Positions 25,602-34,163 of a stretch of 36,796 nt of DNA are shown here, piece by piece; within the stretch, counting starts at the first letter, position 1; every line of letters starts with the position of its first letter. Made by a program: the position numbers and the translations under genes. The stretch is from Atopobacter phocae ATCC BAA-285 (lineage in GTDB: Bacteria > Bacillota > Bacilli > Lactobacillales > Aerococcaceae): the NCBI RefSeq assembly GCF_000526675.1, contig NZ_JAGN01000013.1, positions 1-36,796 of the forward strand, given 5' to 3'. Below the pieces are notes generated by a model. The model was given only the letters and a program-made list of their open reading frames with translations. It did no database searches and was not told where the DNA came from.

Positions 25602-25709
25602 TTATACTTTTCCAAGATTAAAATGTCTACCTCGTCGTTTAACCATCAAAAGAACAAACAATAAATGGATACCAATAAAGAAGGTGACTAAACTAAACCA
25701 GCCATTGGT
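25602..25709 (-). pseudogene. C-terminal remnant of a small membrane protein
   Basis: An open frame of 35 residues with no start codon, ending at TAA 25602: it begins TNGWFSLVTFFIGIH, continues as one hydrophobic helix, and ends MVKRRGRHFNLGKV. A single helix followed by a basic tail fits a blp-type immunity or transporter fragment. An in-frame TAG stands just upstream and no ribosome-binding site is present. Confidence 0.4.
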
Positions 25710-25890
25710 CTAACATTCACTCAAAAAAGTGCCGTTTCTGTGAATAATAAGTACAGTCCTAAACTTCTATAAAGTTAAAAAAATCCTCAAACAATGATAA
25801 GAAGGCCTGTTCCTTCTTTATATAACCTTCAACTACTAATAAGCATCATACTTATATTTAGCGGTAATCACTCAAGAGGTCATCTAAAAT
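25710..25890. other. Non-coding remainder of the decayed locus
   Basis: No gene seen. A small hairpin, AAGAAGG (25799-25805) with CCTTCTT (25812-25818), could be an old terminator. Confidence 0.4.
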
Positions 25891-25956
25891 AAAAAAACAT
25901 AAAAACGGGAGCAACAATTGTTACTCCCATTTTTATACTTTTCTTTAATATTAATC
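25891..25956 (-). repeat. Terminator-like direct repeat, copy 2
   Basis: Second copy of the 65-bp unit seen at 23161-23225. Here the inner hairpin is strong: GGGAGCAACAA pairs with TTGTTACTCCC with one G-U pair, flanked by A and T runs. It serves as terminator for the frameshifted gene on its right, and the repeat runs through that gene's stop codon (25951-25953). Confidence 0.8.
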
Positions 25957-26765
25957 AATTATATTACATACAAAATGATACACTTTTTTATTCCATTGAA
26001 TTAGGCCATCATTATCGTATTTTAAATAAAAAACACGATTTTTAATATTCTCTGGGACTAACTTTTCGAAGAGTAGTTGCTGTTGCTTTGGCACAACACA
26101 CGCAAACATTAACTCATTTAAATTGACCGCATCTTTTATTTTAGCTGGATGATAGCCATCAAACACAAAATCTTTATGCTTGAGCAAATCTTCATACTTA
26201 AAATGAAAACTGACACCTGGAACAAAGTTTTCTTTTAGATCTTTCTGTTCTGGCATTCTTTTTATTAAACGTTCCATGGCCAAGCGATAGCCTGAAGTCA
26301 CATTAGACCAAGCAAACATGACATATTGAAAATAATCAGCTGGATCTCCAGCAGCATTTCTTGAGTCATTTACAAGTTCCTCTCCTGATAGATTGAAGGC
26401 TCTTTCAGCAGATAATAACTGGCCATCACTTATAATCTTTTGAGCAGTCTCTATAGTTGTTGTATGACTTAAATAATCGGATATGATACACTGTCCTTCT
26501 TCATTATAAATGCATCCCTCTAATGGATTAATTGGATAAAAAGGATAATTTGGATGAGTGTTCTTAACATATTCAGTCACTTGATTTAAATAAAAGAATT
26601 CTTACAATATAGTTCTGTTTTTCGATTATTTATTTGTTCGTATGCTATAAATTTTGCGATTCGATCGAGTTCATAAGGCTTTACTTTCGGATAATCCGAT
26701 AAAGCAAAATAATAAGTTCCGCCCCACTGAATGCTGTACGATTGATTACATATTTCTAATTTAAT
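25951..26765 (-). pseudogene. Frameshifted gene of unknown function (about 271 residues if repaired)
   Basis: Two frames together make one protein. The first starts with ATT at 26765, eight bases after AGGAGG, and reads KLEICNQSYSIQWGGTYYFA, ..., TELYCKNSFI, stop. The second is open for 209 codons from GTG 26580 and continues the same protein if one T is restored in the T run at 26592-26595. The second part has an HTTTIETAQKIISDGQLLSA segment and an SRNAAGDPADYF block. This resembles a streptococcal family often carrying uninformative transporter-like names; the HTTT...I..DG pattern recalls ADP-ribosyltransferase-fold proteins (DarT/RNA 2'-phosphotransferase type), but this is only a hint. 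No membrane segment or ATPase motif is present. Confidence 0.65.
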
Positions 26766-26773
26766 TAGTACAA

Positions 26774-26817
26774 CCTCCTTACTCTACACATAAATGAACA
26801 GTTAAACTATTCATTTA
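26774..26817 (-). promoter_or_regulatory. Leader with ribosome-binding site and an 8-bp inverted repeat
   Basis: TAAATGAA (26791-26798) and TTCATTTA (26810-26817) form an exact inverted repeat with an 11-nt spacer, upstream of the AGGAGG at 26774-26779. A possible promoter further upstream reads TTGGCA, 17 bp, TAGTAT on the minus strand. The repeat may be an operator. Confidence 0.4.
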
Positions 26818-26881
26818 TTAATATAATCATATACTAATTTAATAACATTTTATTGCCAATTCTATTATGATGATTGCGTGC

Positions 26882-28246
26882 TCATGATTTCAGAGGTAAT
26901 TGAATAATTACTTCTGCGCCTTTTTCATTTTCTCTATTATTTAAAAGTAAACTACCGTTATGCTTTGTCACAATTTGTTTAGTCGAATAAAGTCCTAATC
27001 CATAATTAAGTGATGAATGACGGCTTTTATCCCCTCGGTAAAATGGTTCTGTGCCTTTTATTAAGTCTTCTGGGGTGAATCCAGGTCCATCATCTGATAC
27101 ACGAATGATTAAATGATTTACCGTCGTATTGATATGAATATCAATTGCTGCTTCTTCTGTATGCTCTACTGCATTACTTATAACGTTTTGAATCGCACGC
27201 TCAAAAGCATTCATATCCACTAAAAGCTCGTGATGGTCTATTTCCATTAATTCAGATAATTTAAAATGATGTACACTAGCCATTTCTCTTGCTACATCTT
27301 TTACCTTTTCGGCTATTGTTACAGTGTCTATTGGCTTAAAATTGATTGATGTTAAATCAGACTGACTCATTTCAATTAGCGCTTGAGAATAATATGAAAT
27401 ACGGTCGATATTCTTCACGACAAAATGGACATATGCTGCTTGTTCTTGAGTTAATTCCGTATCGCTTAATAATTCTGCATTTCCTTGCGCAATTGCTAGA
27501 GGCGTTTTTAAATCATGAGTCAATGCTGATATTTGTCGTTTTCTAGTTTCTTCTTGCATCCAATTATTTCGTAAGGACTCACTTAAAGCACTTTTCATAT
27601 CGTCTAAACTATTCAGAACATCATTGAATTCTTTAATCGATGATTGTCCCATTTTAAAATCTAAATCTTGCATCGCAATTTTTTGGGAAGCTTGTAGCAT
27701 TGGTGCGAGCTGGGCTGATATTTGCTTAGCCCACCATACCGTTATAAATAACCCACTCAATAAGCACAACAGGGCAGTCCATATTCCGAATAATATTTCG
27801 ACTTTAGGCGCATGTGCTTCCAACCACTGATTGGCATAGTGCGGCTCAATCATATAATTAATAATGACATAGCCATCTGGGCGTTTTACTTCAATGAAAA
27901 ACGTTTTGGGAGTCAAGATTTCATCATGTTGATGAAAATGTTTAGCTTCCTTTTTAAGCGATTCATTCATATTCGTATCAATGAATTTACCATCTTGTGA
28001 TAATAATAAGTAAGATGTTCCTTCAGGCAATAGTGCTTGATTGAAAGGGTACGACTTAGCAATCGATTCTTTATTTTTTAAAATAATTTGTTCCGCATAA
28101 TTGGCAGGAAGGACTAGCTTGGAGTTAATAAAAAGACTAAATGATGAGATTGCTACTCCTGCCGCTAAAACTAACCCTAGCCCGACACTAAAGAGATATT
28201 TAAAAAATATAATTTGTAGCGATTGGGTACCTCGTTTTATTCCCAT
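26882..28246 (-). CDS. Sensor histidine kinase of a LanFEG-linked two-component system
   Basis: 454 residues from ATG 28246, which overlaps the regulator gene by 10 nt. Two membrane segments (about 18-40 and 150-172) enclose an extracytoplasmic domain of about 110 residues; then a HAMP-like linker, the HisKA motif SALTHDLKTPLAIAQGN with His244, an N box VISNAVEHTEE and a G box SDDGPGFTP. Ends QLPLKS. Such kinases next to LanFEG transporters usually sense a lantibiotic or other envelope-active peptide. Confidence 0.87.
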   Translation of the reverse strand: MGIKRGTQSLQIIFFKYLFSVGLGLVLAAGVAISSFSLFINSKLVLPANYAEQIILKNKESIAKSYPFNQALLPEGTSYLLLSQDGKFIDTNMNESLKKEAKHFHQHDEILTPKTFFIEVKRPDGYVIINYMIEPHYANQWLEAHAPKVEILFGIWTALLCLLSGLFITVWWAKQISAQLAPMLQASQKIAMQDLDFKMGQSSIKEFNDVLNSLDDMKSALSESLRNNWMQEETRKRQISALTHDLKTPLAIAQGNAELLSDTELTQEQAAYVHFVVKNIDRISYYSQALIEMSQSDLTSINFKPIDTVTIAEKVKDVAREMASVHHFKLSELMEIDHHELLVDMNAFERAIQNVISNAVEHTEEAAIDIHINTTVNHLIIRVSDDGPGFTPEDLIKGTEPFYRGDKSRHSSLNYGLGLYSTKQIVTKHNGSLLLNNRENEKGAEVIIQLPLKS

Positions 28247-28896
28247 TTGTAGCCAATCCCCCAAACTGTGGCAATTGGTTGTTCGTTATGCAGTTGAAAC
28301 TTCGCGCGAATATTTTTGACATGTTCAGAAATAGCTGAAGCGTCACCCATTCGATCGTAGCCGAATACCATCTCATAAATTTGCTCTCTTGAAAAAACTT
28401 GACCTTTTCGCTTAGCCAATAATTCAGAGATTTCATATTCGGATTTAGTCAGGGCCACCTTCTCTTCATTAACAAATACTTCTCTTGAGGATAAATCAAA
28501 ACGAATATTTCCTAAATGTAATCCCTCATGTTTTTCACGTTTTTCACGTCTTAAATGAGCTTCAACTCGTGCTAATAACTCTTGTATGCCAAAAGGTTTC
28601 GTAATATAATCATCAGCACCACTCACTAACCCCTCTACAATATCCGATTCCAGCGTCTTGGCCGTTAAAAAAATAATGGGACAGTCCACTTGATTACGTA
28701 TATTTTTACAATAACTTACTCCATCGATTTCTGGCATCATAACATCTAATAAGATTAAATCGTAACGGCGTAATTGATGAGTATTAATAGCTATAGGTGA
28801 TATATAACAGTCCACTTGATGGTTCATCTTTTTCAAAATATTTTTGATTAAAATGAGCATGTCTTGTTCATCGTCAATTGCTAGTATCCTTGCCAT
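28237..28896 (-). CDS. OmpR-family response regulator
   Basis: 219 residues. Receiver domain with AIDDE at the N terminus and phospho-acceptor Asp51 (LILLDVMMPEIDG), a linker, and a winged-helix output domain (about 125-219) with SKREIYEMVFGYD-type helices and a final IGYKWE strand. GGCGGAGG precedes ATG. The gene lies 116 nt after the transporter operon's last permease gene, with a possible -10 (TATAAT) in the gap. It is the likely regulator of the transporter genes upstream. Confidence 0.88.
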   Translation of the reverse strand: MARILAIDDEQDMLILIKNILKKMNHQVDCYISPIAINTHQLRRYDLILLDVMMPEIDGVSYCKNIRNQVDCPIIFLTAKTLESDIVEGLVSGADDYITKPFGIQELLARVEAHLRREKREKHEGLHLGNIRFDLSSREVFVNEEKVALTKSEYEISELLAKRKGQVFSREQIYEMVFGYDRMGDASAISEHVKNIRAKFQLHNEQPIATVWGIGYKWE

Positions 28897-29012
28897 ACAA
28901 CTACCTCCGCCTTATAAAGAATAATTTATTTTATTATACACCATACACCTTAAGAAGGATTAATTAAGTTAATATCGTTCAATCTTCCTTTTTATTTTAA
29001 TTATTGCTTATC

Positions 29013-29759
29013 TTAATCTGTATACGATTGGCCTTCCCATCTTGTAAACCAAATGGCTGAACTAACAAAAATTATAATGGTGATAGGTACCGCCACAACA
29101 AGCCACTTATACAGCTCATGATACAAAAATGCGTTATGAAATCCCACTTTTTTGGCAAGGCAGTAAAGTCCGGATAATCTCGATGGCCATGTACATGGTA
29201 CAAAATACCAAATGTCATCTCCTAAAATTAAAATTAAAAGAAGAGCTAAAAGCATTTCTACAAAACCTAACCCTAAAGATGCACCGCCACCAAAAAAGAT
29301 AGCAACCACTAAATGAATAGCATATGTCGCCATACAGCTGATAAATATTAATAATGCCTCTATGAATAAGTCTTGTACTGTTTGATGCCCAAATAATATT
29401 CCAAACAGAAATACCGATAAAATAATCGATCCGAAAGCACCGATTAATAAGACTAATAATTTACCCATATACACTTTACTTCTTAAATAGGTCGACGATA
29501 GAAGCACTTGAAAGTGTCCAGCATTTGCTTCTATCTCTACTACTTTAGATGTGATTGCTCCAATGATAATGGGTAATACCGCACCTAGAATCATTAAATA
29601 ATTTTGAATGATTTCTTTTGGCTCATAGAATTTTAACCCCGTTACTTTTACAGCAATAAAAAAACACAGCGCATAAACAATCGGAATTACGACATGAATG
29701 AGCGGTAACCACGTATGTTTAGTTTTATAACATTCCGCTTTGAGTATTCGAATCATCAT
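29013..29759 (-). CDS. LanG/MutG-type ABC permease
   Basis: 248 residues, six predicted membrane segments. The start MMIRILKAECYKTKHTWLPL and the AGHFQVLLSSTYLRSKVYMGK loop are typical of lantibiotic-immunity permeases (LanE/LanG group). It overlaps the preceding permease gene by 4 nt. It should pair with the frameshifted permease and the ATPase to expel a peptide antibiotic from the membrane. Confidence 0.83.
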   Translation of the reverse strand: MMIRILKAECYKTKHTWLPLIHVVIPIVYALCFFIAVKVTGLKFYEPKEIIQNYLMILGAVLPIIIGAITSKVVEIEANAGHFQVLLSSTYLRSKVYMGKLLVLLIGAFGSIILSVFLFGILFGHQTVQDLFIEALLIFISCMATYAIHLVVAIFFGGGASLGLGFVEMLLALLLILILGDDIWYFVPCTWPSRLSGLYCLAKKVGFHNAFLYHELYKWLVVAVPITIIIFVSSAIWFTRWEGQSYTD

Positions 29760-30495
29760 ATCACCTCAAGTTTTGAAAACCATTTTGAAAGAAAAACATT
29801 TAATCCGATAAAATATACTACTGATAGTACACTTGGTATAATCACTGATGTATTAGTTAGCATGGGGTTATTTGCTGTTGCATAAAGTCCATTAGGTAGT
29901 AAATGCATCACAGGTACTAAAAGTCGTGCCCCCCAAGAATAAGGATAAATTAACCAGAACGATGTATCCGCAAAGAAAATACCGATTACACTTAAAACCG
30001 TATGAACAATGACGCTGGCAATAAATCCTATTTTCCTTGCTAAAAAAGACACCATGGTAATTGCCATAAATTCGTCCAAATTAAAAGAAAAGTTGCTAAC
30101 AATAAGGTACTCACTGAGTATTCAACAGGAATTAGTTGAGGACCAGCAATAAATGGAGTAACATAAGCACTGATTAAATGAATCAAACTTGAAATGGTTA
30201 AAAAAATCAGTGCGATAAACACTTTAGATAGCCATAACTTATTTAAGTCAATTGGCAATGGATAAACAGCTCGATACTTGAGTTTCTTCTGTTCTTTTTG
30301 ATGAATCATTGCCATGATTAATGCAGTCGTTGCTGGTAATAAAATCACGGTCCACCAATTATAAGAATTCGTTATAATATAACTTTGTGACAAAATAAAT
30401 GATTGAATAGTCGCCACCAAAGGCATCAATACTAATAATACTTTTAAAAAGCTATGTTTCATTTTTAAAAATTCTGCTAGCATATACCGTTTCAT
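29756..30495 (-). pseudogene. LanE/MutE-type ABC permease with a one-base frameshift
   Basis: The first frame (ATG 30495) starts MKRYMLAEFLKMKHSFLKVL and ends in WQLPWCLF, stop, at 30040. The second frame overlaps and continues SFLARKIGFIASVIVHTVL to a stop at 29756. Restoring one T in the T run at 30042-30047 joins them as WQLPWCLFLARKIGF, a very typical join for this family, and yields 246 residues with about six membrane segments, equal to its partner permease. The interruption is therefore a single-base loss in a homopolymer. Confidence 0.85.
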
Positions 30496-31202
30496 TGTCT
30501 CGTACCTCGCTTCGTATTGTGTACACTATTCATAAATAGTTCTTCCAAGTTTTGATGATGATCAATAGCGCCTTGAAAATCTAATCGTCCTTCATTAATA
30601 ATGCCGATATGATCTACTATTTGTTCCACTTCGGCTAAAATATGACTAGATAAAATAACTGTTATCCCCTTTTTAGGAAAACTTCGGATTAAATCACGTA
30701 ACTCTTGAATACCTATCGGATCTAATCCATTAGTAGGTTCATCTAAAATTAACAATTTGGGGTGATTAATTAACGCTATTGCAATACCTAAACGTTGCTT
30801 CATTCCTAATGAAAATTGACCACTTCGTTTATTTCCCGTATCCTTTAAATCAACAATTTCCAATACTTCATCAATTCTTGAATCCGGTAATCCCAGTAAC
30901 AATGTTCTCACTTTAAGATTTTCCCTTGCTGTCAAATTTTCATACAAAGGGGGCGTCTCGATTAAAGCACCAATATTTGCTAAATCTTTTCGGCTCCAAG
31001 GATGACCGTCAAAAATAATTTCGCCAGATGTCCGATAAAGCATCCCGGTAATCATTTTTAAAGTAGTTGATTTACCTGCTCCATTCGGTCCTAATAATCC
31101 ATATATGGAACAAGCTTCAATTTGTAACGATATGTTATCTACCGCCTTTTGTTGACCAAATGATTTAGTCAATTGTTTCGTTTCTAATATATATTTTTTC
31201 AT
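30492..31202 (-). CDS. LanF/BcrA-type ABC ATPase
   Basis: 236 residues. Walker A GPNGAGKS (38-45), signature FSLGMKQRLGIA, Walker B LLILDEPTNGLD, H-loop SSHIL. It belongs to the drug/peptide-export subfamily (BcrA, LanF). AAAGGAGGG lies before ATG, and the gene overlaps the next permease gene by 4 nt. First gene of the F-E-G set, with an inverted repeat just above its ribosome-binding site. Confidence 0.9.
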   Translation of the reverse strand: MKKYILETKQLTKSFGQQKAVDNISLQIEACSIYGLLGPNGAGKSTTLKMITGMLYRTSGEIIFDGHPWSRKDLANIGALIETPPLYENLTARENLKVRTLLLGLPDSRIDEVLEIVDLKDTGNKRSGQFSLGMKQRLGIAIALINHPKLLILDEPTNGLDPIGIQELRDLIRSFPKKGITVILSSHILAEVEQIVDHIGIINEGRLDFQGAIDHHQNLEELFMNSVHNTKRGTRQ

Positions 31203-31222
31203 TACTATTCCCTCCTTTATGT

Positions 31223-31239
31223 TTACACTAACAGTGTAA
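31223..31239 (-). promoter_or_regulatory. Inverted repeat upstream of the LanF-type gene
   Basis: TTACACT (31223-31229) and AGTGTAA (31233-31239) are exact reverse complements separated by AAC. The site is about 20 nt above the ATG, next to the ribosome-binding site. The first arm contains TACACT, a possible -10. It fits an operator; the cognate protein is unknown. Confidence 0.5.
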
Positions 31240-31313
31240 CTATTAAATTTAAGGATTTTATAAGGAAATAAACGATTATCATTAAATAGTCCGCTTCAAT
31301 AATTTTGACAATT

Positions 31314-31344
31314 AAAAAAACACTTACCCGATAGTAAGTGTTTT
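31314..31344 (-). terminator. Terminator of the second LanFEG-type operon
   Basis: CACTTAC (31321-31327) and GTAAGTG (31334-31340), extended by A and T pairs, close a 6-nt loop. Seven T residues follow on the minus strand. Strong in both directions. Confidence 0.88.
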
Positions 31345-31388
31345 AACATAACTGAAAAAACAGTAGATGAATGCTCACATGGACTGAT

Positions 31389-31475
31389 TCAATTCACTAC
31401 ATACTTTTCATTTATCCAGTCTATATGTTGATGTAATTGGATAGTCTTTATACTTGGTCCACCACAATTTTTCAC
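31389..31475 (-). CDS. Possible 28-residue peptide after the permease gene
   Basis: GTG at 31475 stands one base after the permease stop and five bases after AGAAGGA, so it is positioned for translation. The product begins VKNCGGPSIKTIQLHQHIDW and ends NEKYVVN; it has a single Cys followed by Gly-Gly-Pro and is not hydrophobic. It is followed by the operon terminator. I recognise no family. It could be a real small peptide or a chance frame. Confidence 0.35.
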   Translation of the reverse strand: MKNCGGPSIKTIQLHQHIDWINEKYVVN

Positions 31476-31476
31476 T

Positions 31477-32214
31477 TTAGTCCTTCTTTTCAAGTGTTCT
31501 TAAAGTCAGATAATAAAAAATTGTGCTATAAATGATGTTCACCAAAAGAAAAACAATCAATTCTCTGATACTCATATCTACTAAGGCTCGACTACGTATC
31601 CCAATCATTGGTTGTGAGTAAGGAAATACGCTGTTGAAAAGCTCCCCCATCATAATAAATATAAAACCTGCAAATGACCCGATGGCAGCAACACCTACCG
31701 ATTTCGCAAAATTTTTAGTCTTCACCATAATATAGCTATGAAGCATTAAGACCGAAGTTGATCCCACTACTGATAATACCGTCGCTCTTAGACATAAATA
31801 CACGTCGTTCATTTCAAACGGAATATGACTGAAATACAACGTCACTAAATAAATAATGAATAATACACCTTGAATGATTGAGACTAATATTAACATTAAT
31901 AAAAACTTACTCATCAATAACTTTCTGCTCGACACATGATTAGCTCTTAGCATTTCAAATGTTTTCTGTTCAAATTCAGGGAGAAGAATCATAGCTGAAA
32001 AAATAGCTAGCATCGCTGGGAAAAGCAACTGACTATTATAGAAAGTGAGCTGGCCCCAAAGAACTCGACTCATTTGATTTTCAATTAATACGTCATAATT
32101 AAAAAAGAAAATCGTTAATCCAATAAAACTTGATAAGGCAAGAAATAATAATCCCACGGCTAAAATAACACCTTTTGGAATCTTCATCCACTCTGCTTTA
32201 AAATATTCCGTCAT
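31477..32214 (-). CDS. ABC-2 permease (LanG/BcrB-like), second transporter
   Basis: 245 residues, six predicted membrane segments, beginning MTEYFKAEWMKIPKGVILAV. A polar loop PEFEQKTFEMLRANHVSSRK between the second and third helices is typical of lantibiotic-immunity permeases. The start overlaps the upstream permease stop (TAATG). Last recognisable transporter gene of its operon. Confidence 0.82.
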   Translation of the reverse strand: MTEYFKAEWMKIPKGVILAVGLLFLALSSFIGLTIFFFNYDVLIENQMSRVLWGQLTFYNSQLLFPAMLAIFSAMILLPEFEQKTFEMLRANHVSSRKLLMSKFLLMLILVSIIQGVLFIIYLVTLYFSHIPFEMNDVYLCLRATVLSVVGSTSVLMLHSYIMVKTKNFAKSVGVAAIGSFAGFIFIMMGELFNSVFPYSQPMIGIRSRALVDMSIRELIVFLLVNIIYSTIFYYLTLRTLEKKD

Positions 32215-32972
32215 TATTTCTCCTCCTCTTTTTTCATCATTAAATATCTAACTAGAAGATAACATAATAAACAATAAATAGCGTAAACAACATAATTAAT
32301 CGGAACACTTTTATCCCAAATAAAAGCATAGTCTAACTTGTCGCTAGAAGACATCAATTCAAAACGATATAGCGCGAGAAAACTAGAGCCTCCAAATGGA
32401 AAAATGAGATTGATCCATTTTAATGATTTAGTCATGATAATTCCAAAAAAACCAGATAGAACTCCCATGCCAATCAGTAAACCTTGTTTGTCTATTACCA
32501 TCGATAAATATAAAAAGAATACCAGCAACGTAAAACTCGACATAGTCAGACCTAATGTTTGTAAAATTAAAATACCTATAGACACATCAATGCCATATCT
32601 CCATACGTATAAATAGACCATCAAAACTTGAGCGACATTCAATAAGAAAAAAGCCATATTAGCAAAAATCAATTTGCGGTTAAAAATAGTCATTAAAGTT
32701 GTATTATTGGCTTCTTGTAATTTAAATGTTCGTCCTTCTTTTTCATTACTTACAATACGTGAAATGAATAGGCATGTAGCAATCGGTAAAAAGATAGGGT
32801 TAGTTTGCAAATTGTTAAAGAATAAGCCAATTGTTTGTAGATTCATCACATGCATACTTTTAGAAGCTGCTGCTAGTGACCATAAAACCGCTACTAACAT
32901 CATCATAATCGAAATCATAAATGACTTAGTTCGTTTACTTTTTAACCATTCGATTTGTATAGCTTTTATCAT
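32214..32972 (-). CDS. ABC-2 permease (LanE/BcrB-like), second transporter
   Basis: 252 residues, about six membrane segments. It begins MIKAIQIEWLKSKRTKSFMI and has the SRIVSNEKEGRTFKLQEANN loop of this family. AAGGAGG precedes ATG, overlapping the 3' end of the ATPase gene. It forms the membrane part of the transporter with the next permease. Confidence 0.82.
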   Translation of the reverse strand: MIKAIQIEWLKSKRTKSFMISIMMMLVAVLWSLAAASKSMHVMNLQTIGLFFNNLQTNPIFLPIATCLFISRIVSNEKEGRTFKLQEANNTTLMTIFNRKLIFANMAFFLLNVAQVLMVYLYVWRYGIDVSIGILILQTLGLTMSSFTLLVFFLYLSMVIDKQGLLIGMGVLSGFFGIIMTKSLKWINLIFPFGGSSFLALYRFELMSSSDKLDYAFIWDKSVPINYVVYAIYCLLCYLLVRYLMMKKEEEK

Positions 32973-32974
32973 GT

Positions 32975-33892
32975 TTAATCCTCCTTAGTCAATGAAAGGA
33001 AAATGTCCTCTAGACTTTCTTTTTCACGAGTCACTCGAAAAATACGATAATTATTTCTAATTAAATATGTTACAAGATCTGCTAATGTTTCATTACTCAT
33101 ATTAGCCAATTTTATTTGACTAGCTGATGCTTCTAAAATTTGTACTTTGTTAATCATAGATAACGTATGAACAATATTATCTTTTGAAAAATCTCCACCA
33201 ATTTCAATCCACGTATTGGACTGAATCGCATCAATATCTCCTTCATAAATAAGGCGACCATGGTTAATAATCCCCACTCGATCAGCAATATGTTCAATCT
33301 CCGATAAAATATGACTCGAAATAAATACTGTTAATCCATTTTGTTTGGAGAGTTTCACAATCAATTCTCTAATTTCATGAATACCTGCAGGATCAAGTCC
33401 GTTTGTCGGTTCATCTAACAGTAATATTTTAGGTTGTTTAACTAGCGCAAATGCCAAAGCTAATCGCTGTTTCATTCCTAACGAATATTCTTTTACAATT
33501 TTTTTGCGATTTTTTTCTTCAGCTAATCCAACTAATTCCAAAGTTGGCCAAATATTATTTTTGTCAAATCCTAACATTTTTTGAAAAACCAATAGATTTT
33601 CATATCCTGTTAAATTGGGATAATATGATGGTTCTTCAATCATTGAACCAATTTGGCTCAAATAGTTTTTATTTTGGGTGATATTTTTTTCATTCACTAA
33701 AATTTCTCCATTGGTTGGCGAAATAAGTGATAAAATCATTTTCATTGTCGTTGTTTTTCCTGCTCCATTCGGCCCTAAAAAACCATAAATTTCTCCTTCT
33801 TGAACAGTGATTTTCTTTAAATTCACGGTCTCAATATCTTGATAAACTTTTGTTAGATTTTTTAATTCAATGACATTTTTCATTTTCATCAT
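32975..33892 (-). CDS. LanF/BcrA-type ABC ATPase, second transporter
   Basis: 305 residues from ATG 33892, chosen because AAGGAAG lies five bases before it; earlier in-frame codons lack a ribosome-binding site (the exact choice among closely spaced ATGs is uncertain). Walker A GPNGAGKT, signature YSLGMKQRLALAFAL, Walker B LLLDEPTNGLDPAGIHE and H-loop SSHILSE are intact. The C-terminal domain (about 215-305) is longer than in the first system. It is divergently arranged from a two-component system. Confidence 0.9.
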   Translation of the reverse strand: MMKMKNVIELKNLTKVYQDIETVNLKKITVQEGEIYGFLGPNGAGKTTTMKMILSLISPTNGEILVNEKNITQNKNYLSQIGSMIEEPSYYPNLTGYENLLVFQKMLGFDKNNIWPTLELVGLAEEKNRKKIVKEYSLGMKQRLALAFALVKQPKILLLDEPTNGLDPAGIHEIRELIVKLSKQNGLTVFISSHILSEIEHIADRVGIINHGRLIYEGDIDAIQSNTWIEIGGDFSKDNIVHTLSMINKVQILEASASQIKLANMSNETLADLVTYLIRNNYRIFRVTREKESLEDIFLSLTKED

Positions 33893-33916
33893 CCTTTCTT
33901 CCTTTATCCTATCCAT

Positions 33917-34160
33917 AGGTGACTTCGCTTACTCGATAACTTTTTTAATTCAATCGGTTAACTTAGCTATTATTTATTATTTTATTGGCCGCCTTAATAA
34001 ACCTCTCTTTCTAACGTCTGTTAAACACGTTGGTATAGAATATTAAACGAAATATTGAAGAACTATTAATCATTAACTTATTTACACTTTAATTTTAGAA
34101 CGCGAACCTAAAGACAAGCTTAAGGGAAACTAAATTTTAGATAAATTTCTAATCGATTCA
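33917..34160. other. Divergent intergenic region, left part
   Basis: AT-rich leader of the second transporter operon. No gene or clear promoter was recognised in this part. Confidence 0.4.
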
Positions 34161-34163
34161 AAT

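Noticed and set aside
28200-28436. 78-codon minus-strand frame over the regulator/kinase junction
   Set aside because: Overlaps two well-supported genes in another frame and has no family features.
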